Positions 1 to 6,404 are shown, counted from the stretch's first letter. The stretch: 7,783 nt of DNA from Bacteroidales bacterium (GCA_900769035.1 CAAGFD010000218.1:1-7783), one strand, 5' to 3'. Translations and numbers: made by a program. Notes: generated by a model from the letters alone, not told the origin.

Positions 1-21
1 TACACGACGCTCTTCCGATCT
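1..21. other. Illumina sequencing adapter remnant (not genomic)
   Basis: These bases match the 3' end of the Illumina TruSeq/universal adapter exactly, ending in the diagnostic GCTCTTCCGATCT. Transketolase coding sequence begins immediately after, at 22. The adapter has no stop in the transketolase frame, so an automatic caller would add seven false residues (YTTLFRS) to the protein. This is an untrimmed read end at a contig edge, so the left end is an assembly break and not a biological junction. Confidence 0.97.
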
Positions 22-1386
22 GTAGCACAAATCCGTAAAGCTCTTGATGCTGCTAAAGCTGAAAAAAATCGCCCTACATTAATTATTGGTAAAACAATAA
101 TGGGTAAGGGAGCTCGTAAAGCAGATAATACTAGTTATGAAAATAATTGTGCTACTCATGGAGCTCCTCTTGGTGGTGATGCTTATATTAATACGATTAA
201 GAATTTAGGTGGTGATGTTGATAATCCTTTCCAATTATTTGAAGAGACAAAAGAGATTTATTCAAAACGTCGTCAAGAGTTAATATCTATTGTAAAGGAA
301 AAATTACAATTTAAGGCTCAATGGGCTATAGAAAACCCTGATAAAGCAGAAAAATTAAATAGATGGTTTTCTGGTAAAGCTCCTGTTATTGATTGGAGTA
401 AAATAGAACAAAAACCAGATCAAGCTACTCGTTCCGCTTCGGCTACATGTTTGTCTTTGTTAGCAAAACAAGTAGAAAATATGATTGTATCTTCTGCTGA
501 CTTATCTAATTCGGATAAGACTGATGGTTTCTTAAAACAAACACACGCATTAACTCGTGATGATTGCCCAGGAGCATTTCTACAAGCCGGTGTTGCAGAA
601 TTAACTATGGCTTGTTTGTGTTTGGGTATGGCACTTCATGGAGGGGTTATAGCTGCTTGTGCTACTTTTTTTGTATTCTCAGATTACATGAAACCTGCAA
701 TCAGAATGGCTGCTCTTATGCAACTTCCTGTAAAATTTATTTGGAGTCATGATGCTTTCCGTGTTGGAGAAGATGGACCTACACACGAACCTGTAGAGCA
801 AGAAGCTCAATTACGTTTAATGGAGAAATTAAAAAATCATAGCGGACAGAATTCTATGTTAGTACTTCGTCCTGCCGATGTTTATGAAACTACTGTAGCA
901 TACAAAGTTATGATGGAGAATACTTCTACTCCTACCGGTATGATTCTTTCTCGTCAAAATATTAAAGATTTACCAGGAAACAGATTAGTTGATGCTGAAA
1001 ATGTTGCGAAAGGTGCTTATGTAGTAATAAATAACAAAGATTCGCAAATAACCTTACTCGCCTCTGGTTCTGAAGTGTCTACTTTAGCAGAAGCAGCAGA
1101 TATTTTAAAGAATGAAGGCATTAATATCCGTCTTGTTTCTGTTCCTTCAGAAGGTTTATTTAGGTCACAATCTAAAGAATATCAAGATTCTGTCTTAATT
1201 CCTAATGAAAAACGATTTGGATTAACAGCCGGACTTCCTTGTAATTTGGAAAAATTAGTTGGAGAAAATGGTACTGTATTCGGTTTGGAATCTTTCGGTT
1301 TCTCAGCACCTTATAAAGTATTGGACGAGAAACTCGGTTTTACTCCTATTCAAGTAGCAGATAAAATTAAAGAAGCCTTGAAGTAA
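22..1386 (+). CDS. tkt: Transketolase, 5'-truncated (C-terminal two thirds)
   Basis: Thiamine-diphosphate enzyme of the non-oxidative pentose phosphate pathway; it moves two-carbon ketol units from xylulose 5-phosphate to ribose 5-phosphate or erythrose 4-phosphate in the cytosol. The 454 visible residues lack roughly the first 200 of a usual ~670-residue protein. Residues are numbered from base 22. HGAPLG (46-51) is the conserved His loop near the cofactor. The pyrimidine-binding domain starts near 135 (ATRSAS) and contains GVAEL with E193, aligning with the catalytic Glu (E. coli E411). HDAFRVGEDGPTHEPVE (243-259) and SRQN (310-313) are sugar-phosphate-binding motifs. The C-terminal domain starts near LLASGSEV (345-352). 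The Met codon at 100 lies inside the conserved TIMGKG stretch and is not the start. Wording such as FVFSDYMKPAIRMAAL is typical of Bacteroidales. The open reading frame is intact to a TAA stop, and a strong terminator follows. Confidence 0.97.
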   Translation, partial: VAQIRKALDAAKAEKNRPTLIIGKTIMGKGARKADNTSYENNCATHGAPLGGDAYINTIKNLGGDVDNPFQLFEETKEIYSKRRQELISIVKEKLQFKAQWAIENPDKAEKLNRWFSGKAPVIDWSKIEQKPDQATRSASATCLSLLAKQVENMIVSSADLSNSDKTDGFLKQTHALTRDDCPGAFLQAGVAELTMACLCLGMALHGGVIAACATFFVFSDYMKPAIRMAALMQLPVKFIWSHDAFRVGEDGPTHEPVEQEAQLRLMEKLKNHSGQNSMLVLRPADVYETTVAYKVMMENTSTPTGMILSRQNIKDLPGNRLVDAENVAKGAYVVINNKDSQITLLASGSEVSTLAEAADILKNEGINIRLVSVPSEGLFRSQSKEYQDSVLIPNEKRFGLTAGLPCNLEKLVGENGTVFGLESFGFSAPYKVLDEKLGFTPIQVADKIKEALK

Positions 1387-1413
1387 TATAGTCGTTATAG
1401 CTATAATTGCAAT

Positions 1414-1455
1414 AAAAAAGTGTAATATAGAGTGTTTCTATATTACACTTTTTTT
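1414..1455 (+). terminator. Rho-independent terminator of tkt
   Basis: A perfect 17-bp inverted repeat (1414-1430 with 1438-1454) encloses the 7-nt loop AGTGTTT. The core arms are GTGTAATATAG and CTATATTACAC, followed by seven Ts (1449-1455) with six As on the 5' side. It lies 28 nt after the tkt stop. Because the A and T runs can pair, it may also work for transcripts arriving from the other strand. Confidence 0.9.
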
Positions 1456-1459
1456 ATGC

Positions 1460-1490
1460 GCAAAATATTTGCATAATAGTAGAAATCTAC
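1460..1490. promoter_or_regulatory. Pair of palindromes inside the regulator-gene promoter (candidate operators)
   Basis: Two perfect short inverted repeats sit in the promoter of the gene at 1523. The first, GCAAA-ATA-TTTGC (1460-1472), covers the -33 TTTG element. The second, GTAGA-AA-TCTAC (1479-1490), fills the end of the spacer just before the -7 element. They differ in sequence, so they are not two copies of one site. A protein binding either one would block RNA polymerase. Since the downstream gene encodes a DNA-binding-type protein, autorepression is plausible but is only inferred. Confidence 0.45.
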
Positions 1491-1499
1491 TTAACTTTG
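1468..1499 (+). promoter_or_regulatory. Bacteroidota-type promoter of the WYL-family gene
   Basis: The -33 element TTTG (1468-1471) and -7 element TAACTTTG (1492-1499, consensus TAnnTTTG) are separated by 20 nt, close to the usual spacing for the Bacteroidota primary sigma factor. Transcription would begin near 1504-1507, giving a leader of under 20 nt before the ATG at 1523. No Shine-Dalgarno sequence is visible in it. Confidence 0.75.
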
Positions 1500-1522
1500 T
1501 ATCGTGATTAAGATATGATTAT

Positions 1523-2164
1523 ATGAATATTAAAAGATTACTTATTATCAATCAGTGTTTGAAAGATAATTCAAAAAAATGGTCGTTACAAGACCTTATA
1601 GATGCATGTAATAAAACCGGTAAAAATTCTAAACGGTCAGTGCAAGCAGACTTGGAGTTAATGAGGAATAGTGAAGCCGGGTATAATGCACCAATAAAAG
1701 TTGTAGAAAAAAAATACTATTCTTATGATGATAAGAAGTATTCTTTATTGAATCAGTCTTTGACAGAAACGGATAAACAAAATATTTTAAACGCATTAGA
1801 TGTATTATACGATTATGCTTCTTTTGCTTCTTTAAAAAATATAGATACTTCTCTGTTTTCTTTGCATGAAAAAATAGCTATATCTCTTAATTTACCTTTG
1901 CCGGTTAAAGAAGAAAAAGAGAGTAGTACAGCCGTCTTTGTAAGACTATGGGTCAATTATACAATGGCAGATGAAATTATTGATAAACCTATTGATGAAT
2001 CGCAAAAAGTAGAACTTGCAGAGATAGATGGTAGCCTTATTCTTCAATTGAATACTGTTATTAATAAAAAAATTGAAGATTATCTGGTGGCGAATAGTGA
2101 AAATATAAAAGTATTAACACCCAATTCTCTACAAGCTAAAATCAAAAAATTGATTAATGGTTAA
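1523..2164 (+). CDS. WYL-type transcriptional regulator lacking the central WYL domain
   Basis: Bacteroidota WYL regulators usually have a DeoR-like winged HTH, a linker, a WYL sensing domain and a C-terminal WCX domain, about 320-350 residues in all. This protein has 213. Residues 5-70 match the HTH region: KKWSLQDLIDACNK, then KRSVQADLELMRNSEAGYNAPIKV, then KKYYSYDD. Residues 76-118 match the linker (SLTETDKQNILNALDVL). Residues 137-213 match WCX: VFVRLWVNYTMADEII, KPIDESQKVE, DGSLILQLNTVINKKIEDYL, KVLTPNSLQAKIKK. The WYL domain that should lie between about 119 and 136 is absent. Only about 50 nt separate the two parts, so a frameshift cannot hide it; an in-frame loss is the simple reading. 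It has its own promoter and an intact frame, so it looks expressed. It probably binds DNA, but effector control may be lost or altered. Family assignment is solid; function is inferred. Confidence 0.83.
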   Translation: MNIKRLLIINQCLKDNSKKWSLQDLIDACNKTGKNSKRSVQADLELMRNSEAGYNAPIKVVEKKYYSYDDKKYSLLNQSLTETDKQNILNALDVLYDYASFASLKNIDTSLFSLHEKIAISLNLPLPVKEEKESSTAVFVRLWVNYTMADEIIDKPIDESQKVELAEIDGSLILQLNTVINKKIEDYLVANSENIKVLTPNSLQAKIKKLING

Positions 2165-2706
2165 ATTTTACATCCAAATTTTTCCGGATATTTTGCATTG
2201 ATATTACTATAATATTTTTTTATTATTATAATATCATCTTCATAGTTGGTTGGAATTAATAATTTATTGTATCCAACCTTCTTTATTTTGAAATCTATAT
2301 AAGCGAGTACAATAGGAACGTTTGCCTTTTGTGCAATATAGTAGAATCCTTTTTTCCACTCATAATTTAAACTCCTGGTACCTTCCGGTGTTAACCCAAT
2401 AATTAGAGAATCTCTTTTATTGAATTCTTCTGCAATAATATCCGTAACATTGTTTTTTTTACTTCTATCAATAGGAATTCCGCCTAATGATTTCATGATT
2501 ATTGATAAAGGAAATCTAAACCACTCTTTTTTCATAAAGAAAGAAGCCTGTAAATTAGTTGCGTATTTGAATAAAATGCCGACAATAAAATCCCAATTGG
2601 ATGTATGTGGAGCAATACATACAACGCATTTTTTTGGTAATTCTATACTCGTATCAAGCTCCCATTTAAATAATGATAATAATTTTTTCGATATTAAGTT
2701 TTTCAT
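2161..2706 (-). CDS. PlsC-like 1-acylglycerol-3-phosphate acyltransferase family protein
   Basis: Member of the glycerolipid acyltransferase (PlsC/AGPAT) superfamily, which transfers acyl chains from acyl-ACP or acyl-CoA to a lipid hydroxyl at the inner membrane. At 181 residues it is the short form common in Bacteroidota. Visible motifs: block I APHTSNWDF with the catalytic H34 and D39 (HX4D); MKKEWFRFP (58-66); block II GGIPIDRS (75-82); block III TPEGTR (106-111); and PIVLAYIDF (131-139), matching block IV. There is no signal peptide and no clear membrane span beyond hydrophobic stretches. Its ATG overlaps the stop of the upstream flavoprotein gene (ATGA, 2703-2706), so the two are probably translationally coupled. 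Its stop overlaps that of the convergent regulator within TTAA. The substrate is uncertain: it may be lysophosphatidic acid or another lipid (ornithine/amino lipid synthesis also uses this family). Confidence 0.88.
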   Translation of the reverse strand: MKNLISKKLLSLFKWELDTSIELPKKCVVCIAPHTSNWDFIVGILFKYATNLQASFFMKKEWFRFPLSIIMKSLGGIPIDRSKKNNVTDIIAEEFNKRDSLIIGLTPEGTRSLNYEWKKGFYYIAQKANVPIVLAYIDFKIKKVGYNKLLIPTNYEDDIIIIKKYYSNINAKYPEKFGCKI

Positions 2707-4271
2707 AATATATTGTTATTTAAGATGTTATAGATTGAATTTGCACAATTTTCACCATCCATTGCACTGGATGTGATACCACCAGCATAGCCACTGCCTT
2801 CGCCGGCAGGGAATAAACCTTCTATATTAATATGTTCAAACGTAATAGGATTGCGTGGTATTCTAATTGGCGAAGATGATCTACTTTCCACACCTACTAT
2901 TAAAGCATCATTAGTAATAAAACCCGGCATTTTTTTATTAAATCCTTTAAAGCCTTCTTGTAATGATTTAGAAATAATAGTAGGCATCCATTTATGTAAT
3001 GGAGAGGCTATTACACCCGGTAAGTAAGAACATTTCGGAAGGGTAGAAGATGAAATATTATGAACGAAGTCGGATAATTTTTGAGCCGGAGCTTGTTGTC
3101 CCGATTCAACTGCATTATAAGACATGCTTTCGAAATCTTCTTGAAATTTTAATCCGGCTAATTCTCCGTATTTATTATATTCAGGTAAATCTTCCGGATG
3201 TAATTCTACAACTATTCCGGAATTTGCATAAGCAGAATTACGCCTTGAAGCACTCATTCCATTTACAACAATCTGACTTTTTTGTGTTGCAGAAGGGACA
3301 ATACACCCACCGGGACACATACAGAATGAATACACACCACGATTATTAACTTGTTGTACAACCGAATAAGATGCAGACGGTAAATATTTGTTATTAGCAG
3401 ATGAATGATATTGTATTTGATTTATCAATGCTTGAGGATGTTCTACTCTCACTCCCATTGCAAATCCTTTTGCTTGAATTGCTATATCACTATGGTATAG
3501 AGAATAATAAATATCTCTAGCGGAATGACCGGATGCTAAGATAACGAAGTTTGATTTATAAGAATCGCCATTCTCACATCTTACTCCTTGAATTTTATTA
3601 AATTCAATTTTAAATTGTGTAACTTTAGAATTATAATGTATTTCTCCTCCACAATCGATTATTCGTTGCCGCATATTTTTTATCACTATAGGTAATACAT
3701 CCGTTCCTATATGAGGGTGTGCTTCGTATAAAATCTCATCTTGAGCACCATGAAGATGGAATATTTCCAATATTCGCTTTATATTACCTCTTTTATTTGA
3801 GCGTGTATATAATTTACCATCAGAAAAAGTTCCTGCACCTCCTTCTCCAAAGCAATAATTACTCTCTTCGTTCAAAGATATATTCCTACATAATAAAGCA
3901 ATATCTTTTTTTCTTTCCGATACATCTTTACCTCTTTCAAGTATTATTGGTTTTAATCCTAATTCAATTAATCTTAAAGCTGCAAATAACCCTGCAGGAC
4001 CGGCTCCTACTATGATTATCTCTTTGGATTTGGAAACATCACGATACTCATATATATTTTCATATCTATAAGTATATTCTTCCGAGATATAAACTAGTAA
4101 TTTTAATATTATAATTGGATTTTTAGACCGAGCATCAATAGATTTCTTTATTACTTGAATATGAGTAATATCTTCTATAGATATTTGTATTTGCTTAGAA
4201 ATTATTTTCTTAATTATTTCTATTGAAGATGCTTCTTGCGGAGATAATCTCAATTGTAATTCTTGAACCAT
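2703..4271 (-). CDS. FAD-dependent dehydrogenase (COG2509-like flavoprotein)
   Basis: A 522-residue predicted cytosolic flavoprotein of an uncharacterised but widely conserved family. Numbered from the start chosen here: residues 1-85 form the family's N-terminal region (opening MVQELQLRLSP); IIIVGAGPAG holds the dinucleotide-binding GxGxxG (G89, G91, G94); E112 ends the second strand; FGEGGAGTFSDGKLYTR (141-157) is a family signature; ILASGHSARD (245-254) is the second FAD motif; FCMCPGGCIVPS (316-327) has C317, C319 and C323; GEGSGYAGGITSSAMDG (490-506) is the C-terminal FAD motif. A longer frame opens at 4310, but 4271 is chosen because homologues begin there and a -7 promoter element (4288-4295) lies inside the extension. 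The Cys cluster hints at redox or metal chemistry. The substrate is unknown. First gene of a pair with the PlsC-like gene. Confidence 0.85.
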   Translation of the reverse strand: MVQELQLRLSPQEASSIEIIKKIISKQIQISIEDITHIQVIKKSIDARSKNPIIILKLLVYISEEYTYRYENIYEYRDVSKSKEIIIVGAGPAGLFAALRLIELGLKPIILERGKDVSERKKDIALLCRNISLNEESNYCFGEGGAGTFSDGKLYTRSNKRGNIKRILEIFHLHGAQDEILYEAHPHIGTDVLPIVIKNMRQRIIDCGGEIHYNSKVTQFKIEFNKIQGVRCENGDSYKSNFVILASGHSARDIYYSLYHSDIAIQAKGFAMGVRVEHPQALINQIQYHSSANNKYLPSASYSVVQQVNNRGVYSFCMCPGGCIVPSATQKSQIVVNGMSASRRNSAYANSGIVVELHPEDLPEYNKYGELAGLKFQEDFESMSYNAVESGQQAPAQKLSDFVHNISSSTLPKCSYLPGVIASPLHKWMPTIISKSLQEGFKGFNKKMPGFITNDALIVGVESRSSSPIRIPRNPITFEHINIEGLFPAGEGSGYAGGITSSAMDGENCANSIYNILNNNIL

Positions 4272-4287
4272 AAAAAAAAAATTTTTA

Positions 4288-4295
4288 CAAAGGTA
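4288..4295 (-). promoter_or_regulatory. -7 element of the minus-strand flavoprotein promoter
   Basis: On the minus strand these bases read TACCTTTG (consensus TAnnTTTG), followed by GTAAAAA and a run of ten Ts leading to the ATG at 4271. Sixteen nt separate the element from the start codon, so the leader is about 10 nt. The -33 element is weak (TTGT at 4320-4317, 21 nt away). Confidence 0.65.
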
Positions 4296-4318
4296 CTTAT
4301 TTATATCCATATAAGTAC
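4293..4318. repeat. 8-bp inverted repeat between divergent promoters
   Basis: GTACTTAT (4293-4300) and ATAAGTAC (4311-4318) are perfect inverted copies separated by 10 nt, so the half-site centres are 18 nt apart, nearly two helical turns. The left arm touches the minus-strand -7 element; the right arm lies at about the -33 position of the plus-strand promoter. This suits a dimeric regulator controlling both directions, but no regulator is identified. Confidence 0.5.
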
Positions 4319-4339
4319 AATGGTGCAGAAAAAATATAC

Positions 4340-4347
4340 TATCTTTG
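4340..4347 (+). promoter_or_regulatory. -7 element of the DUF3109-mntP operon promoter
   Basis: The sequence reads TATCTTTG (TAnnTTTG), followed by TAAAAAATTTTTG and the ATG at 4362, with 14 nt between element and start codon. A good -33 TTTG is missing: the expected place near 4316-4320 is occupied by the right arm of the inverted repeat. An activator may therefore be needed, or the promoter may be weak. The very short leader leaves no room for a riboswitch. Confidence 0.65.
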
Positions 4348-4361
4348 TAAAAAATTTTTGT

Positions 4362-4949
4362 ATGATAGAAATCGGAAATACTATAGTTAGTTTTGAAGTA
4401 TTAGAGCAATGTTTTTGCTGTGATTTAAATACTTGTCATGGTGATTGTTGTATAGAAGGGGATTCCGGTGCACCTCTTGAAGAAGAAGAGTTGGGAGAAT
4501 TGGAAAAAGTTCTTCCTATTATTTGGGATGATATCTCTGATGAGTGTAAAAAGGTTATTGAGGCACAAGGTGTAGCTTATCGTGATGATGATGGAGACCT
4601 GGTTACTTCTATCGTAAATAATAGAGAGTGTGTGTTTTCATACACAGATGCGGATGGTACTCGAAAGTGTGCTATTGAAAAGGCTTATAGAAATCATAAA
4701 ACTGATTTTTACAAACCTATATCTTGCCATCTTTATCCTATTAGACTTACAGAATATAAAAATTTTACTGCTGTAAATTATCATAAATGGCAGGTTTGCC
4801 ATTGCGCTGAGGTGTTAGGCAATAAATTGAGATTACCTGTTTACAAATTTTTAAAGGAACCTCTTATTAGAAAATTTGGCGTTGATTGGTATAAAGAATT
4901 AGAACAAGCTGCTAAGGATTTTGAAGAAACTTACAAAAATATAGAGTAA
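4362..4949 (+). CDS. DUF3109 family Cys-rich protein
   Basis: A 195-residue cytosolic protein of the DUF3109 family, related to the CxxCxxCC-type putative zinc/iron-chelating proteins; its function is not known. Cysteines cluster at the N-terminus (CFCCDLNTCHGDCC, residues 17-30) and recur singly in conserved contexts: ECVF (C90), KCAIEKAY (C103), SCHLYPIR (C122) and VCHC (C146, C148). EGDSGAPLEEEELG (32-45) and VYKFLKEPLIRKFG (160-173) are further family signatures. The arrangement suggests a bound metal or iron-sulfur cluster, by inference. An in-frame opening exists at 4263, but 4362 is preferred because family members begin at M-I-E-I and the -7 promoter element lies only 15 nt upstream. 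It leads an operon, one nucleotide before mntP, and is divergent from the flavoprotein gene. Confidence 0.85.
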   Translation: MIEIGNTIVSFEVLEQCFCCDLNTCHGDCCIEGDSGAPLEEEELGELEKVLPIIWDDISDECKKVIEAQGVAYRDDDGDLVTSIVNNRECVFSYTDADGTRKCAIEKAYRNHKTDFYKPISCHLYPIRLTEYKNFTAVNYHKWQVCHCAEVLGNKLRLPVYKFLKEPLIRKFGVDWYKELEQAAKDFEETYKNIE

Positions 4950-4950
4950 T

Positions 4951-5526
4951 ATGAATTTTTTAGAAATTAGTTTGTTATCTATCTCATTAGCAATGGATTG
5001 TTTTGCTGTGGCAATAGCAGGAAGTGTTTCTTATGGTAAATACGATCTTTCTAAGATATTGCGAATGGCATTTTTTTTTGGATTATTTCAGGGTGTTATG
5101 CCGGTCATTGGCTATTTTGTTTCTATTATTTTTTCGGATTTTATTTTTACATACAACCATTGGGTTTCCTTAATTATTTTGGCGTATATCGGAATCAAAA
5201 TGATTGTAGAGAGTATTCAAGATCGTAAAAAGTCGGATAAAGAATGTGATAATAAAATGTCACCATATGGTTCATTAAGGATACTTTTGTTATTAGCAAT
5301 AGCAACTAGTATTGATGCTTTAGCAACAGGACTTATTTTTGTAAATCAACAAGGGATTATATTATGGGCTGCTTTGATTATAGGTTTAGGTAGTTTTATA
5401 TTTACTTTTTTGGGTTGTATTATCGGATTGAAAGTAGGGCAGAAGCTTAATTTTAATTTTGAGTTATTAGGTGGTATTATCTTAATAATGTTAGGGGTAA
5501 AGATATTTATAGAGCATTATATATGA
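4951..5526 (+). CDS. mntP: Manganese efflux pump MntP
   Basis: Inner-membrane exporter of the MntP (formerly DUF204/YebN) family, which removes excess Mn2+ from the cell. At 191 residues it has the usual family length (E. coli 188). Six hydrophobic segments are visible at about 3-23, 36-60, 70-88, 108-130, 135-160 and 171-189, arranged as two three-helix repeats. Each repeat carries the conserved acidic motif: LAMDCFAVAIA with D16, and ATSIDALATG with D122. The loop between the halves is charged (QDRKKSDKECDNK, 90-102). It follows the DUF3109 stop by one nucleotide and overlaps the next gene by ATGA, so it is co-transcribed. No yybP-ykoY manganese riboswitch can fit upstream of the gene or in the operon leader, so manganese control, if any, must be through a protein. 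Confidence 0.93.
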   Translation: MNFLEISLLSISLAMDCFAVAIAGSVSYGKYDLSKILRMAFFFGLFQGVMPVIGYFVSIIFSDFIFTYNHWVSLIILAYIGIKMIVESIQDRKKSDKECDNKMSPYGSLRILLLLAIATSIDALATGLIFVNQQGIILWAALIIGLGSFIFTFLGCIIGLKVGQKLNFNFELLGGIILIMLGVKIFIEHYI

Positions 5527-6404
5527 TAAAAATAAAGCATTTGAAATACTATGAAATAGATAAATCTAAATGGGATAATATAGTATCTTGTTCCGATTTT
5601 TCTTTACCATATTTTTTTTCATGGTATTTGGATGTTGTATCTCCCGGATGGGAAGCATTAATTGCAGAAGATTATAGTTATATAATGCCTCTTACAGTAA
5701 AAATTAAATGCGGAATTAAATATGTAATACAACCACCATTTACTCAACAATTAGGTGTTATTTCTTTGTCAAAAAATATTGATAGTCAAATAATTAATAG
5801 TTTTATTAAAAGTATACCATACTTAATATACGATGTTAATTTGAACTATAATAATTTTTCTAAAGAGTCTAAAATCAATTTAATTATAGATGCAGAAAAG
5901 TATGCACTAGTTTCTTGTGCTTATAATAAAAATACTAAAAGAAATATAGCAAAAGCTATTAATTCCGATTTAAAAATTAGAAAAATTGATTTGAGTCAAT
6001 TTGTAAATTTACTGAATAGTACCGAGTGTAAAATCAAACAAAATAAATCGTTACTGATAGATTTATTAAATGTTTTATATGAAAAGAATTCTTTATATGT
6101 GCGCGGAATTTTTAAAGATGAAATGCTTATTGCGGGTGTGGCTGCAATAGAATCTTTGGATAGAATGATTTATCTTATTCCTATATCTACTAATGATGGT
6201 AAAAAATATAGTGCGATGTTTTTGCTGTTAGATGATTTAATAAAATATAGTATGGATATGGGCTATGCATTTGATTTTGAAGGCTCTATGATTCCAAGTG
6301 TACAAAATTTTTATAAGGGATTTGGTGGTAAAGAACAATTATATTACAGAGCACATCGATTGCGTAATAACAAACTGTTTGAATATCTACATAAAATATT
6401 CTAA
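5523..6404 (+). CDS. FemAB/GNAT-like acyltransferase family protein
   Basis: A 293-residue protein resembling a conserved Bacteroidota family annotated as GNAT N-acetyltransferase-like or FemAB-like (two tandem GNAT folds). Visible signatures: FSWYLDVVSPGWEALIAEDY (32-51); VIQPPFTQQLGVIS (68-81); NTKRNIAKA (137-145), like the basic segment that precedes the second fold in this family; LYVRGIFKDEMLIAGVAAIE (191-210), strand-turn-strand of the second fold; and DFEGSMIPSVQNFYKGFGG (251-269), the most conserved stretch. There is no signal peptide or membrane segment. Members of the superfamily transfer amino acids or acyl groups to amines, for example in peptidoglycan bridges, but the substrate here is unknown. 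It starts inside the mntP stop (ATGA, 5523-5526), making it the third gene of the operon. Translation is A/T-rich with many Ile, Lys and Asn, as in the neighbours, so there is no sign of transfer. Confidence 0.65.
   Translation: MIKIKHLKYYEIDKSKWDNIVSCSDFSLPYFFSWYLDVVSPGWEALIAEDYSYIMPLTVKIKCGIKYVIQPPFTQQLGVISLSKNIDSQIINSFIKSIPYLIYDVNLNYNNFSKESKINLIIDAEKYALVSCAYNKNTKRNIAKAINSDLKIRKIDLSQFVNLLNSTECKIKQNKSLLIDLLNVLYEKNSLYVRGIFKDEMLIAGVAAIESLDRMIYLIPISTNDGKKYSAMFLLLDDLIKYSMDMGYAFDFEGSMIPSVQNFYKGFGGKEQLYYRAHRLRNNKLFEYLHKIF

Noticed and set aside
1875..1930. Frameshift hiding a WYL domain in the regulator
   Set aside because: Only about 50 nt lie between the flanking conserved regions, far too little for the ~100-residue domain in any frame.
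2141..2154. Hairpin ATCAA-AAAA-TTGAT near the end of the regulator gene as a terminator
   Set aside because: The 5-bp A/T-rich stem lies inside the coding region and has no following T-run.
2420..2776. Plus-strand open frame of 118 codons opposite the acyltransferase gene
   Set aside because: It is the antisense shadow of a gene with clear PlsC motifs, has no promoter, and its translation resembles no family. The frames at 3050-3349, 3719-4015, 564-752, 6298-6531 and 6966-7154 are rejected for the same reason.
4272..4310. Longer N-terminus for the flavoprotein, starting at 4310
   Set aside because: The added 13 residues (MDINKYLCKNFFF) are not family-like, and the -7 promoter element lies inside them, so they would not be transcribed.
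4263..4361. Longer N-terminus for the DUF3109 protein, starting at 4263
   Set aside because: The added 33 residues would overlap the start of the divergent flavoprotein gene and include the plus-strand promoter. Homologues start at M-I-E-I (4362).
4340..4951. yybP-ykoY manganese riboswitch controlling mntP
   Set aside because: The gap before mntP is 1 nt and the operon leader is about 10 nt, so there is no room for the aptamer.
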